A stretch of DNA of 64,000 bases from Prado023 sp963706875 (GTDB lineage Bacteria > Actinomycetota > Actinomycetes > S36-B12 > CAIYMF01): assembly GCA_963706875.1 (NCBI GenBank), contig CAVPNW010000022.1, positions 22,727 to 86,726 on the forward strand, in the 5' to 3' direction. The notes under the pieces were generated by a model. It worked only from the letters and a program-made list of their open reading frames with translations, ran no database searches and had not been told where the DNA came from. The translations under genes were made by a program, and so were the position numbers. This document shows, piece after piece, positions 56,069-64,000 of this stretch. Position 1 is the stretch's first letter. Each line of letters opens with the position of its first letter.

Positions 56069-57049
56069 ATGCCGGTCGCGCTCATCACCGGCATCACCGG
56101 TCAGGACGGCGGCTACCTCGCCGAGCGGCTCATCGGCGACGGCTACGAGGTCCATGGGCTTGTCGGCCCCGGGGACAGCCTCGTTCAGGACCTGCTGGGC
56201 CGAGTGCCGAGTGCTCAGCTGCACGAGGGCGATCTCGCGGACGGGGCGTCCATCGACGTCGTCTTCGGAGCCGTAGATCCGGACGAGGTCTACAACCTGG
56301 CTGGCATCAGCTCGGTGGCGTTGTCCTGGCAGAAGCCCCTGCTCACGGGGGATATCACCGGCCTCGGGGCGGTCCGCCTGCTCGACGCCGCGGCGCGCAA
56401 GACCGCCGCCGGCCGTCCCGTCCGGTTGGTGCAGGCGTCGAGTGCCGAGATCTTTGGCGCGCCGGACTCCGCCCCCCAGAACGAGGGGACTCCCGTGCGG
56501 CCCGTCTCGCCGTACGGGGCCGCGAAGGCGTACGCGCACTTCATGGCGCAAGCAATGCGTCAGCAGGGGCTCCACGCTTGCACCGCGATCTTGTACAACC
56601 ATGAGTCACCGCGCCGTCCCGAGACGTTCGTCACCCGCAAGATCACCGCCACCGTGGCCCGGATCTCGCTGGGCCTTGCCGATGAGCTGGTACTCGGCGA
56701 CCTCACCCCGCGTCGCGACTGGGGCTACGCCCCGGACTATGTCGATGCGATGGTGCGCATGGCCCGGGCCCCATTTCCGGGCGACTACATCGTCGCCACG
56801 GGTGAGGCTCACTCGGTGGCCGACTTCGTCACGGCAGCCTTCGCGCGGGTGGGTATCTCCGACTGGTCCCGACTGGTCCGGCGGGATCCGGCCTTCATGC
56901 GGCCCACGGATCCGCCTCTGCTGGTCGGAGACGCGTCGAAAGCTCACCGCGAATTGGGGTGGACGCCCACTGTCGGCTTCGCGGAGCTGGTCGGGTTGAT
57001 GGTGGATGCCGACGTTGAGTCACTTCGGAGGCTTCAGCCGAACGGGTGA
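56069..57049 (+). CDS. Second GDP-mannose 4,6-dehydratase-like protein
   Basis: A 326-residue intact paralog of the upstream Gmd. ALITGITGQDGGYLAERLI, EVYNLAGISSVALSW, VQASSAEIFG, SPYGAAKAYAHFM and YNHESPRRPETFVTRKI are all Gmd-type rather than Rmd- or Fcl-type. It also shares a C-terminal HSVADFVTAAFARVGI region with its neighbour. It may be a second dehydratase, a Gmd/Rmd bifunctional enzyme that also reduces the 4-keto group, or a subunit of a heteromer. No separate Rmd or Fcl gene is visible nearby, which favours the bifunctional idea weakly. Confidence 0.85.
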   Translation: MPVALITGITGQDGGYLAERLIGDGYEVHGLVGPGDSLVQDLLGRVPSAQLHEGDLADGASIDVVFGAVDPDEVYNLAGISSVALSWQKPLLTGDITGLGAVRLLDAAARKTAAGRPVRLVQASSAEIFGAPDSAPQNEGTPVRPVSPYGAAKAYAHFMAQAMRQQGLHACTAILYNHESPRRPETFVTRKITATVARISLGLADELVLGDLTPRRDWGYAPDYVDAMVRMARAPFPGDYIVATGEAHSVADFVTAAFARVGISDWSRLVRRDPAFMRPTDPPLLVGDASKAHRELGWTPTVGFAELVGLMVDADVESLRRLQPNG

Positions 57050-57067
57050 ACGGCCGATAGTTGCCCC

Positions 57068-58948
57068 ATGCATTGGTTGTCCCTCGATCGTGCCCGCCTG
57101 CGCCGTCCGATCGGCGCGTTGATAGCCACCGCCATCGCCGTGTCCCTGGGCGGCGCGGGCCTTGCGCCGTCCGCATCGGCCCTCTCGGACGGCACCGTCC
57201 TCACTGTCACCGGGCACGGCTACGGCCACGGACGCGGCATGTCGCAGTGGGGTGCCGTCGGTTACGCGGTGGACCGCTCGTGGGACTGGCGCCAGATCCT
57301 CGACCACTACTACGGCGGCACGGCGCTCGCTGGTGACGCAGGTAACCCCGTCTTGGACGTCCGCCTGGAGGCTCGCGTTGGGCAGACGCTGCTGGCCACC
57401 GGACGGCCGGGCACCCTCACGATCGCCGGCCCCGCAGGTCCTGTCGCAACCGGGCAGAGCGCCGTGCAGGTGCAGCGGGTGGCTGCCGGCGTGATGCGGG
57501 TCTTCACCGCCCCTGGGTGTGGAGGCCCGTGGTCCATTCTGGGCGACGTGGCGGGCCGTGTCGCGGTGTCCACGACTGCCGCCCCGAACCCCGCGGACCT
57601 CGTTCAATTGTGCGAGCCGACCGGGCTGCGTTCGTACCGCGGCGAGTTGGCGGTCGTCGACGATGGAGCGACGATCCAGACCACCAATCGCGTCGCGGCT
57701 GAGGACTACCTGCGTGGGGTAGTACCTCGCGAGTCTCCGGCGTACTTCGGAGACCTGGGTGCGGGCAAGGGGATGAATGCTCTGCGTGCGCAGGCGGTCG
57801 CCGCCCGTTCGTACGCTCTGAGCGAGCAGCGCTGGTCCTACGCCAAGACCTGCGACACCACCAGTTGCCAGGTGTACAGCGGCGCTGCGTGGACTCCCTA
57901 CGGCCAGGCCATGCAGGTGCTTGAAGACGCACGCACCGATCGGGCCATCGCAGAGACGTCGGGCACGGTGCGCCGGTCCCCCAACGGTTCCATCGCCCGC
58001 ACCGAGTTCGGATCCTCATCGGGCGGGTGGACGGCGGGAGGCACCTTCCCCGCCGTCATCGACGAGGGCGACTCGTACTCGGGCAACAAGAACAACACGT
58101 GGACCACCCAGCTGACCGTGGCTCAATTGCGCAGCGCCCTTGGGCTTCAGGGATTCCAGGCCCTGCAGATCACCAAGCGGAATGGGCTAGGGGAGTGGGG
58201 CGGCCGCGTGGTCGAACTGGCCGTGGACACCGGGGCCGGAACGGCGGTCTTCTCCGGGAGCTCGGCGCGGTCCAAACTGGGGTTGAAGTCCGACTGGTTC
58301 ACCATCACCGGACAGCCCACACCGCAAGACCGCACGTTTGTCTCGGCGCTCTACCTCGATTTCCTTGGACGCGCCGCGGACAGCGGTGGGCTGGACATGT
58401 GGTCTTCGATGATTTCAAGCGGTGGGCTATCTCGGTACCAGGCCGCGTTGGGGTTCTCGAACTCTGAGGAGCGCGTGGGCTACGTCGTGGACAGGCTCTA
58501 CCTTGAGACCCTCCGCCGTGGCGCCGATCCGGTCGGTCGGGCAGGGTGGATCAAGGCGATCCGGTCCGGGCTGCCCGTGTCCGAGGTCGCAACTTCGTTC
58601 TACGCATCGGAAGAGGTGTTCGCAACCCGCGCCGGGTCCTCGCTTTCGACCTGGGTGGGGCTGCTCTACTCGGGGGTCTTGGGCCGCCAAGTTGACCCAG
58701 CGGGTCTGGCGATGTGGACGTCAGTAGCGGCATCCCGAGGCCGGACAGAGGTCGCACGGTCGATCTATCAGTCGCCAGAATCGCTTGCGCTGCGCATCAC
58801 GGGTCTCTACCGCGAGTTGCTGGGGCGAGCCCCAGACCCGAGTGGTCTGCAGGGCTGGCCGGCGGTGATCAAGGCGCAGGGGGACATCGTCTTGGCGGCG
58901 AACCTGGCTGCCAGCGAGGAGTACTACCTCCGGTCACAGGCCAGATAG
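57068..58948 (+). CDS. Exported SpoIID/LytB-like protein with DUF4214-type tail
   Basis: A 626-residue protein with a signal peptide (LIATAIAVSLGGAGLAPSASA). The GHGYGHGRGMSQWGA signature is at residues about 50-64, ahead of the SpoIID core (about 190-390: TNRVAAEDYLRGVVPRESP, LRAQAVAARSYAL, SSSGGWTAGG). SpoIID-type enzymes are lytic transglycosylases or amidase stimulators acting on peptidoglycan. The last 210 residues are DUF4214-like repeats (LYLDFLGRAADSGG, LYLETLRRGADPVG, LYSGVLGRQVDPAG, LYRELLGRAPDPSG). The frame is intact. It follows the gmd pair by 18 bases and may be co-transcribed. Confidence 0.87.
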   Translation: MHWLSLDRARLRRPIGALIATAIAVSLGGAGLAPSASALSDGTVLTVTGHGYGHGRGMSQWGAVGYAVDRSWDWRQILDHYYGGTALAGDAGNPVLDVRLEARVGQTLLATGRPGTLTIAGPAGPVATGQSAVQVQRVAAGVMRVFTAPGCGGPWSILGDVAGRVAVSTTAAPNPADLVQLCEPTGLRSYRGELAVVDDGATIQTTNRVAAEDYLRGVVPRESPAYFGDLGAGKGMNALRAQAVAARSYALSEQRWSYAKTCDTTSCQVYSGAAWTPYGQAMQVLEDARTDRAIAETSGTVRRSPNGSIARTEFGSSSGGWTAGGTFPAVIDEGDSYSGNKNNTWTTQLTVAQLRSALGLQGFQALQITKRNGLGEWGGRVVELAVDTGAGTAVFSGSSARSKLGLKSDWFTITGQPTPQDRTFVSALYLDFLGRAADSGGLDMWSSMISSGGLSRYQAALGFSNSEERVGYVVDRLYLETLRRGADPVGRAGWIKAIRSGLPVSEVATSFYASEEVFATRAGSSLSTWVGLLYSGVLGRQVDPAGLAMWTSVAASRGRTEVARSIYQSPESLALRITGLYRELLGRAPDPSGLQGWPAVIKAQGDIVLAANLAASEEYYLRSQAR

Positions 58949-58986
58949 CCGCACCGGACTCGGTCGCGCGCATAGCCTCTTGCCCC

Positions 58987-60069
58987 ATGCGGGTCGCCTT
59001 CGTGCTCGAGCAGTTGCTGGCCCCTGTGCCTGGCGGAACAGGGCGGTTCGCTCGCGAACTGGCGCTTGCCGCTGCGGCTGCCGCCTCGCCCGAGGACTCT
59101 CTTGTGGGCTGGACCGCGTGGCACGCAGACGTGGGGCGTTGCCGGCTGGACGGACTTGGCGGTCCGCGGCGCCTCGCGCTGGGTCGACGCGGGCTCGCTG
59201 AGGCGTGGTCGCGAGGGGTGGGCCCCAACCCCCGCGAAGCGGACGTCCTGCATGCGCCGACTCTCCTCATGCCCCCGCGACGCAAGGCCCCGGTCGTGGT
59301 GACCATCCACGACGCGGTCCCGTGGACGCACCCGGAAACCCTCACCCCGCGCGGCGTGGACTGGCACCACCGTATGGGCCAGCGGGCGGCAGATGAGGCG
59401 GACCTCATCACCGTGGACACCGAGGCGGTGGCGAGGGAGCTGAGTCGCCATCTCGACATCGGTGATCGAGTCCGGGTCTTGGGGGCTGGCTGGAGCCTGG
59501 TGGAGCCGGCCGATGCAGGCGATCGCCGCCGTCACTTGGGTGTCCCGACCGACTACCTGGCATTCGTCGGCACCGTCGAGCCTCGCAAGGGGCTGGACGT
59601 GTTGCTGGATGCCCTCACGGAGCTCGATCTGCCGCTCGTCGTGATCGGCCCCCCGGGGTGGGGCGGCGTCGACGTCGCCTCCGAAGTGGAGCGCCGGGGG
59701 CTGTCAGACCGGGTCTTTGGGCTTGGCCGGGTGGCCGATGACGATCTCGCTTCGATCGTCTCAGGGGCTATTGCGCTCGTCGCCCCGAGCCGAGCTGAGG
59801 GGTTCGGCCTGCCGCTGCTGGAAGCGATGGCGATGGGCACACCCGTGGTCGCCTCGGACGACCCGGCCCTCGTCGAGGTGGGCGAGGGCGCGTCGCTGCA
59901 CTCCCCGATCGGAGACAGCGCGGCCCTGGCTCGGGGCGTCGCCGAGGTGGTCGGGAGCCCGGCGCTGCGCGAGCAGATGCGGGCCCGCGGCCTTGCGGTG
60001 GCTGCACGGCGCACCTGGCAGTCCGAGGCCGAGAAGCTGTGGGGGTTCTACCGCGACCTCATAGGCTGA
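58987..60069 (+). CDS. Family-4 glycosyltransferase
   Basis: A 360-residue GT-B enzyme starting MRVAFVLEQLLAPVPGGTGRF. Donor-site FVGTVEPRKGLDVLLDAL and EX7E AEGFGLPLLEAMAMGTPVVAS are intact, and VVVTIHDAVPW in the acceptor half resembles mannosyl/rhamnosyl transferases of the WbpZ/MtfB type. ATG 58987 is 38 bases after the SpoIID-like gene; the frame extends upstream out of homology. It is followed 6 bases later by a second GT4 gene, and both precede wbbL. Confidence 0.88.
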   Translation: MRVAFVLEQLLAPVPGGTGRFARELALAAAAAASPEDSLVGWTAWHADVGRCRLDGLGGPRRLALGRRGLAEAWSRGVGPNPREADVLHAPTLLMPPRRKAPVVVTIHDAVPWTHPETLTPRGVDWHHRMGQRAADEADLITVDTEAVARELSRHLDIGDRVRVLGAGWSLVEPADAGDRRRHLGVPTDYLAFVGTVEPRKGLDVLLDALTELDLPLVVIGPPGWGGVDVASEVERRGLSDRVFGLGRVADDDLASIVSGAIALVAPSRAEGFGLPLLEAMAMGTPVVASDDPALVEVGEGASLHSPIGDSAALARGVAEVVGSPALREQMRARGLAVAARRTWQSEAEKLWGFYRDLIG

Positions 60070-60075
60070 GTCCCA

Positions 60076-61209
60076 ATGCCGTCATTGCCGCGGGTCCTCT
60101 TCGACGCCACCGCCGTGCCCGCGGACCGCGGCGGCGTCGGCCGGTACGTCGATTCGCTGCTGCCTGAGCTGGACGCCTTGGGCTGCCGACTGGTGGTTAC
60201 GGCCCAGCGTCGCGACACCGAGTTGATCGCCTCCCTTGTCCCGCACGCTGAGGTCATCTCGGCGCCGGCGGCCATCGAGCGGCGCCCGGCCCGTCTGGCG
60301 TGGGAGCAGACCGGACTACCGGTGCTCGTCCGCAGGGCGGGCGTCGACGTCGTTCACTCGCCGCACTACACGATGCCCGTGGCTACCGGCACCCCTGCGG
60401 TGGTGACGTTCCACGACGCCACGTTCTTCTCCGATCCCAGTCTGCACTTGGCTGCGAAGGCCAGGTTCTTCCGAACCTGGATCCGCCTGTCGGCGCGCCG
60501 TTGCGCCGTAGGGATCGCCGATTCGCAGGCCACGCTCGACGAGTTGGCCCGCCACGCAGGAGCAGAACCGAAGCGTTTCGTGGTGGCGCACCTCGGCGTC
60601 GACCACGAGCAGTTCAAGCCGGCCGATCTCGCTACACAGGCGGAGGTTCGCCGCATGCTCGGGTTGGGTGAGACGCGGTATGTCGCGTTTCTCGGCACGC
60701 TTGAGCCCCGCAAGAACCTGCCGGCTCTGGTGCGGGGCTTCGCCGCGGCGGTCGCGGGCCGAGCCGAGCCGCCCGCGCTGGTCCTCGCCGGTGGGCGCGG
60801 GTGGGATGGGTCGCTCGATGTGGCGATCGCCGAGGTATCGAGTCGAGTGAAGATCGTGCGGCCCGGCTACCTGGCGTTCGAGCACCTCTCCGCGTACCTG
60901 AGCGGCGCCGAGGTTGTCGCGTACCCGAGTCTCGGCGAGGGCTTCGGCCTGCCTGTGCTCGAGGCGATGGCGTGTGGCGCGCCCGTGCTGACGACCCGCT
61001 TGCTGGCGATCCCGGAAGTGGGTGGAGACGCGGTGGCGTACACCGAACCGGACGCCGGGTCGATCGGCAGGGCGCTGGGCCGACTGCTGGACGACGCGGC
61101 TGAGCGCGAGCGACTGGGGTTGGCAGGGGTGGATCGGGCGGCGCGCTTCACGTGGCGCGCCTGCGCCGAGCGCCACGTCGAGGCCTACGAGCGGGCGGCT
61201 CGCTCGTGA
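60076..61209 (+). CDS. Family-4 glycosyltransferase
   Basis: A 377-residue GT-B enzyme. RVLFDATAVPADRGGVGRYVDSLL is the N-terminal loop, HSPHYTMP and VTFHDATFF follow, and the donor site has FLGTLEPRKNLPALVRGFA. The EX7E motif is in GEGFGLPVLEAMACGAPVLTT. The frame is intact. It overlaps the wbbL-like start by 4 bases (GTGA). Similarity of motif order to the preceding gene suggests successive additions to the same chain. Confidence 0.9.
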   Translation: MPSLPRVLFDATAVPADRGGVGRYVDSLLPELDALGCRLVVTAQRRDTELIASLVPHAEVISAPAAIERRPARLAWEQTGLPVLVRRAGVDVVHSPHYTMPVATGTPAVVTFHDATFFSDPSLHLAAKARFFRTWIRLSARRCAVGIADSQATLDELARHAGAEPKRFVVAHLGVDHEQFKPADLATQAEVRRMLGLGETRYVAFLGTLEPRKNLPALVRGFAAAVAGRAEPPALVLAGGRGWDGSLDVAIAEVSSRVKIVRPGYLAFEHLSAYLSGAEVVAYPSLGEGFGLPVLEAMACGAPVLTTRLLAIPEVGGDAVAYTEPDAGSIGRALGRLLDDAAERERLGLAGVDRAARFTWRACAERHVEAYERAARS

Positions 61210-62036
61210 GCGCCGCCGTCCGGGTGGTCATCGTCACCTACTCACCGGGGCCGATGCTGGCTGACCTGCTGGACTCGCTCCCCGAAGCCTGCTCCCTGCC
61301 GTATGAGGTGGTGCTGGCCGACAATGGGTCCACAGACGGAGTGCCTGAGCGGGCGGCCGCCGTGCGTTCAGAGGTCACCCTTGTGCGCACGGGCGGCAAC
61401 GTGGGCTACGGGCGGGCGGCGAACATCGGCGCGCGCGGTTTCGCAGGCGACTGGATCCTGGTGGCGAACAGCGATCTGAGATTCGAGCCGGCTGCCGTCG
61501 ACGAGTTGGTCGCGGCGGCAGGGCGCCACCCCGGAGCGGGTGCCGTCGGGCCGTGCCTACTGGAGTTGGATGGGTCGGTCTACCCGTCAGCGCGGACGCT
61601 GCCGTCGCTGGGCCGCGGCACGGGTCATGCGTTGTTCGCGAAGGTGTGGCCTGCCAACCCGTGGACGCGGGCCTATCGGGCTGGCGAGGACCTGGTCCAC
61701 GAACGCGAGGCGGAGTGGCTCTCTGGCGCCTGCGTGCTCCTGCGCCGGGAGGCGTTCGAGCAGGTGGGCGGGTTCGATCCCGCCTACTTCATGTACTTCG
61801 AGGATGTCGATCTTGGCGACCGCCTGGGACGCGCTGGCTGGCTGAGTGTCTACGCGCCCGCAGCCCGGGTGCACCACGTGGGAGGTGCGACGACCGCACG
61901 GGCGCCTGCAGTCATGGTCACGGCCCATCACGCGAGCGCCGGTCATTACCTGGCGGCCCGATACCCTGCGGTGGTTTCCCTGCCGATACGTGCGGCGCTC
62001 AGCGTCCGAGCCAAGGCCGTCAACCGGAAGGCGTGA
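61206..62036 (+). CDS. wbbL: Family-2 rhamnosyltransferase, WbbL-like
   Basis: A 276-residue GT-A glycosyltransferase. VVIVTYSPGPMLADLLDSLP, VLADNGSTDG, the metal-binding region NSDLRFEP, GPCLLELDGSVYPSARTLPS and the catalytic-acid area FMYFEDVDLGDRLGRAGW are typical of WbbL. WbbL adds rhamnose from dTDP-rhamnose to polyprenyl-PP-GlcNAc to build the cell-wall linker. The following nucleotidyltransferase gene repeats the mycobacterial wbbL-manB order, which supports orthology. GTG 61206 overlaps the upstream stop. The frame is intact. The rmlABD genes of the island would supply its donor. Confidence 0.88.
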   Translation: MSAAVRVVIVTYSPGPMLADLLDSLPEACSLPYEVVLADNGSTDGVPERAAAVRSEVTLVRTGGNVGYGRAANIGARGFAGDWILVANSDLRFEPAAVDELVAAAGRHPGAGAVGPCLLELDGSVYPSARTLPSLGRGTGHALFAKVWPANPWTRAYRAGEDLVHEREAEWLSGACVLLRREAFEQVGGFDPAYFMYFEDVDLGDRLGRAGWLSVYAPAARVHHVGGATTARAPAVMVTAHHASAGHYLAARYPAVVSLPIRAALSVRAKAVNRKA

Positions 62037-62039
62037 ACC

Positions 62040-63110
62040 GTGGAAGCAGTGCTCCTCGTCGGGGGCCAGGGCACTCGACTGCGCCCGCTGACCGTCAACA
62101 CCCCCAAACCGATGCTTCCCGTGGCCGGCGTTCCCTTTGTGGCCCATCAACTGGCCCAGGCCAAGGCCGCCGGCGTCGCGCGTGTCGTGCTGGCCACGTC
62201 GTACAAGGCGGAGGTGTTCGAGGACTGGCTGGGTGACGGCTCGCGGCTAGGGCTGGAGATCGAGTACGCCGTCGAGGACGCGCCCCTCGGAACGGGCGGG
62301 GCAATCCGCAACGTCGCCGATCGCCTGCAGTCGGGGGCCGATGACCCCGTCGTGATCTTCAATGGCGATGTGCTGAGCGGCCATGATCTCAAGGCCCAAC
62401 TGACTCTCCACCGCGTGTCCGAGGCCGACGTGACGTTGTACCTCACCGAGGTCGCGGACGCCCGCGCGTTCGGGTGCGTCCCGGTCGATGGCGAGGGTCG
62501 GGTCTTGGAGTTCCTGGAGAAGATGGCCGAGCCGGTGACCAACCGAATCAATGCCGGCTGCTACGTCTTCCGTCGCTCCGTCATCGACGAGATCCCGGCC
62601 GGGCGGGTCGTCAGCGTTGAGCGGGAGACCTTCCCCTCGATGCTCGAAGCCGGGCGCAGGCTGATGGGTTTCGTGGACACGTCGTACTGGCTGGACCTTG
62701 GCACCCCGCTCGCATTCGTCCAAGGTTCGCGCGATCTCGTCCTTGGCCGCGTGGCGTCGCCTGCCCTTCCGGGCCGCCCCGGCGAGGCCCTGGTCGATCC
62801 CTCGGCGACGGTGGACCAAGCGGCCGATGTGCGGGGCGGGTCGGCGATTGGTGCCCGCGTCCGCATCGAGGAGGGCGCGGTGGTCGACGGCTCGGTGGTG
62901 CAAGAAGACGCGGTCGTCCGGGCCGGCGCCGTGGTGCTGGACTCGGTGGTCGGTGCTCGTGCGGTGATCGGCGCGAGGACCGTCCTCGATGGCGGCGTGG
63001 TCGGAGACGGGGCGGTCGTGGGGGCGGACTGCGAGCTGCCCCGCGGGACGAGGATCTGGGTGGACGCGGTGCTCGGCGACAAGTCCGTTCGGATGTCGGC
63101 TGACGCGTAG
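62040..63110 (+). CDS. manC: Mannose-1-phosphate guanylyltransferase-like nucleotidyltransferase
   Basis: A 356-residue protein. The nucleotidyltransferase half has VLLVGGQGTRLRPLTVNTPKPMLPV-type signature, EDAPLGTGGAIRNV, VIFNGDVLSGHDL and NAGCYVFRRSVIDEIP. The C-terminal third is a left-handed beta-helix of hexapeptide repeats (AVVDGSVVQEDAVVRAGAVV-like). It probably makes GDP-mannose, the substrate of the two gmd genes and of mannosyl donors. The position after wbbL matches Rv3264c. GTG 62040 begins 3 bases after the wbbL stop. The frame is intact. Another NDP-sugar specificity cannot be excluded by sequence alone. Confidence 0.85.
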   Translation: MEAVLLVGGQGTRLRPLTVNTPKPMLPVAGVPFVAHQLAQAKAAGVARVVLATSYKAEVFEDWLGDGSRLGLEIEYAVEDAPLGTGGAIRNVADRLQSGADDPVVIFNGDVLSGHDLKAQLTLHRVSEADVTLYLTEVADARAFGCVPVDGEGRVLEFLEKMAEPVTNRINAGCYVFRRSVIDEIPAGRVVSVERETFPSMLEAGRRLMGFVDTSYWLDLGTPLAFVQGSRDLVLGRVASPALPGRPGEALVDPSATVDQAADVRGGSAIGARVRIEEGAVVDGSVVQEDAVVRAGAVVLDSVVGARAVIGARTVLDGGVVGDGAVVGADCELPRGTRIWVDAVLGDKSVRMSADA

Positions 63111-63117
63111 CTCTGCG

Positions 63118-64000
63118 ATGCGCGCCAAGGAGACCGCCGTCCGATCGCTCGCCGCGAGTCGGCCGCTGGCCCTGCGGGGTTCTCTTGCTGCTCTCGGCCG
63201 CACCCGATTCGACCCGACGGTGCGGGTCGCCGAGGGTGGCGCGATCTGGCGGACGGCTCGGACGCCTCATGGGCCGGGAGCCCAACGGCTGTCGACGGGC
63301 CCGGATCACGAGATCCGTTGCGAGGCCTGGGGTCCGGGAGCCGGGTGGCTGTGTGAGCAGCTCCCTGACCTGCTGGCCGAGGATGACGACCCGTCCGGCT
63401 TCCAGCCCGGCCACCAGCTGATTGCCGAGCAGTGGCACCGCCGCTCCGATTGGCGGCCGGTGCGCACCAGGCTCGTGTTCGAGGCGCTCGTCCCGGTGAT
63501 CCTGGAGCAAAAGGTGACCGGCCTGGAGGCCAGGCGCTCGTGGCGGGCGCTGCTGTCCCAGCTTGGCGATCCGGTGCCCGGTCCCACCCCCGACAGGATG
63601 CGGGTCTTCCCCATCCCCCGAGCGGTGGGCGGCGCTGCCTGACTGGGAGTGGCACCGCGCCGGCGTGGGGCCGGAGCGGATGCGGACGATCCGCCGGGCG
63701 GCGGCGGTCGCCGGCTCCCTGGAGCGGCTGGCCTTCGCGGACGCCGAGGCCCTCGAGCGCGGGCTGAGCAGCATCCCCGGGATCGGGCCGTGGACGTCCG
63801 CCCTGGTGCGCCAGCAGGCTCTCGGGGACCCGGACGCGGTGCCCGTGGGCGACTACCACCTGCCCGCGATGGTGACGTACGCCCTGACCGGCGAGGAAGG
63901 CGACGACGCCCGGATGCTTGAGTTGCTCGAGCCCTACGCCGGGCACCGCTACCGCGCGATCCAGATGATCAAGTTCTCGGGCGTCACGCCGCCCCGGCGC
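63118..64000 (+). CDS. DNA-3-methyladenine glycosylase, AlkA-like HhH-GPD (frameshifted, 3'-truncated)
   Basis: Base-excision repair glycosylase. An N-terminal region of about 100 residues leads to VFEALVPVILEQKVTGLEARRSW, the conserved Q/K helix. After a frame break near 63630 come PERMRTIRRAAAVAGSLERLA and the helix-hairpin-helix LSSIPGIGPWTSALVRQQALG. The catalytic aspartate is in PVGDYHLPAMV. The gene runs off the right edge shortly after KFSGVTPPRR, so it is nearly complete. It starts at ATG 63118, 7 bases after manC, and is not part of the glycan pathway. Confidence 0.85.

Overview
The window is GC-rich actinobacterial chromosome (Actinomycetota). Several traits support this: decaprenyl-phosphate-type UbiA, LytR-CpsA-Psr, WbbL and TIGR03089 genes, frequent GTG starts, 4-base ATGA/GTGA stop-start overlaps, and gene order. 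The outer parts match the conserved block around Rv3264c-Rv3280 of Mycobacterium tuberculosis, recalled from memory: PH-domain protein, acyl-CoA carboxylase, GtrA, purK, purE, acyl-CoA dehydrogenase and LCP/TIGR03089 on the left, and wbbL and a mannose-1-phosphate guanylyltransferase on the right. Between them sits a surface-glycan biosynthesis island of about 42 kb. No rRNA, tRNA, CRISPR array, transposase or integrase was recognised.

Layout. Bases 1-6445 hold a PH-domain protein, a class III adenylate cyclase beside a GGDEF protein, an acyl-CoA carboxylase, a GtrA protein and an acyl-CoA dehydrogenase. Bases 6513-10627 hold a very large exported vWA/DUF11-type surface protein. Bases 10899-18389 hold purKE, a CoA-binding protein, a second acyl-CoA dehydrogenase, an acyl-ACP desaturase with a palindromic operator, a thioesterase, TIGR03089 and an LCP ligase. 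Bases 18630-46123 are the first half of the glycan island. It contains membrane glycosyltransferases; a four-gene SDR / sugar-phosphate-cyclase / ThDP-enzyme / HpcH-aldolase operon; rfbFGH for CDP-3,6-dideoxyhexose; rmlABD for dTDP-rhamnose; a UbiA-PAP2 pair; a Wzx-like flippase; and a Wzm/Wzt ABC exporter with two methyltransferases.

Bases 46258-58948 contain two exported cell-wall-type proteins, a PGRP amidase and a SpoIID-like protein. Both carry DUF4214-type tails, and they bracket an operon of one FkbM methyltransferase and four paralogous family-4 glycosyltransferases, followed by two adjacent gmd-like genes. Bases 58987-63110 return to conserved glycosyltransferases, wbbL and the guanylyltransferase. 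An AlkA-type glycosylase runs off the right edge.

Together the genes would supply dTDP-, CDP- and GDP-activated deoxy sugars plus an unidentified cyclic or branched unit. They would assemble these on a polyprenyl carrier, export them by flippase and/or ABC transporter, and ligate them to peptidoglycan through LCP.

Quality caveat. About twenty conserved genes are split by one or more frame changes, often at homopolymers and often compensating, and one has an in-frame TAG. This looks like residual indel error in an unpolished assembly rather than gene decay. Such genes are annotated across the breaks, and boundaries inside broken regions are approximate.
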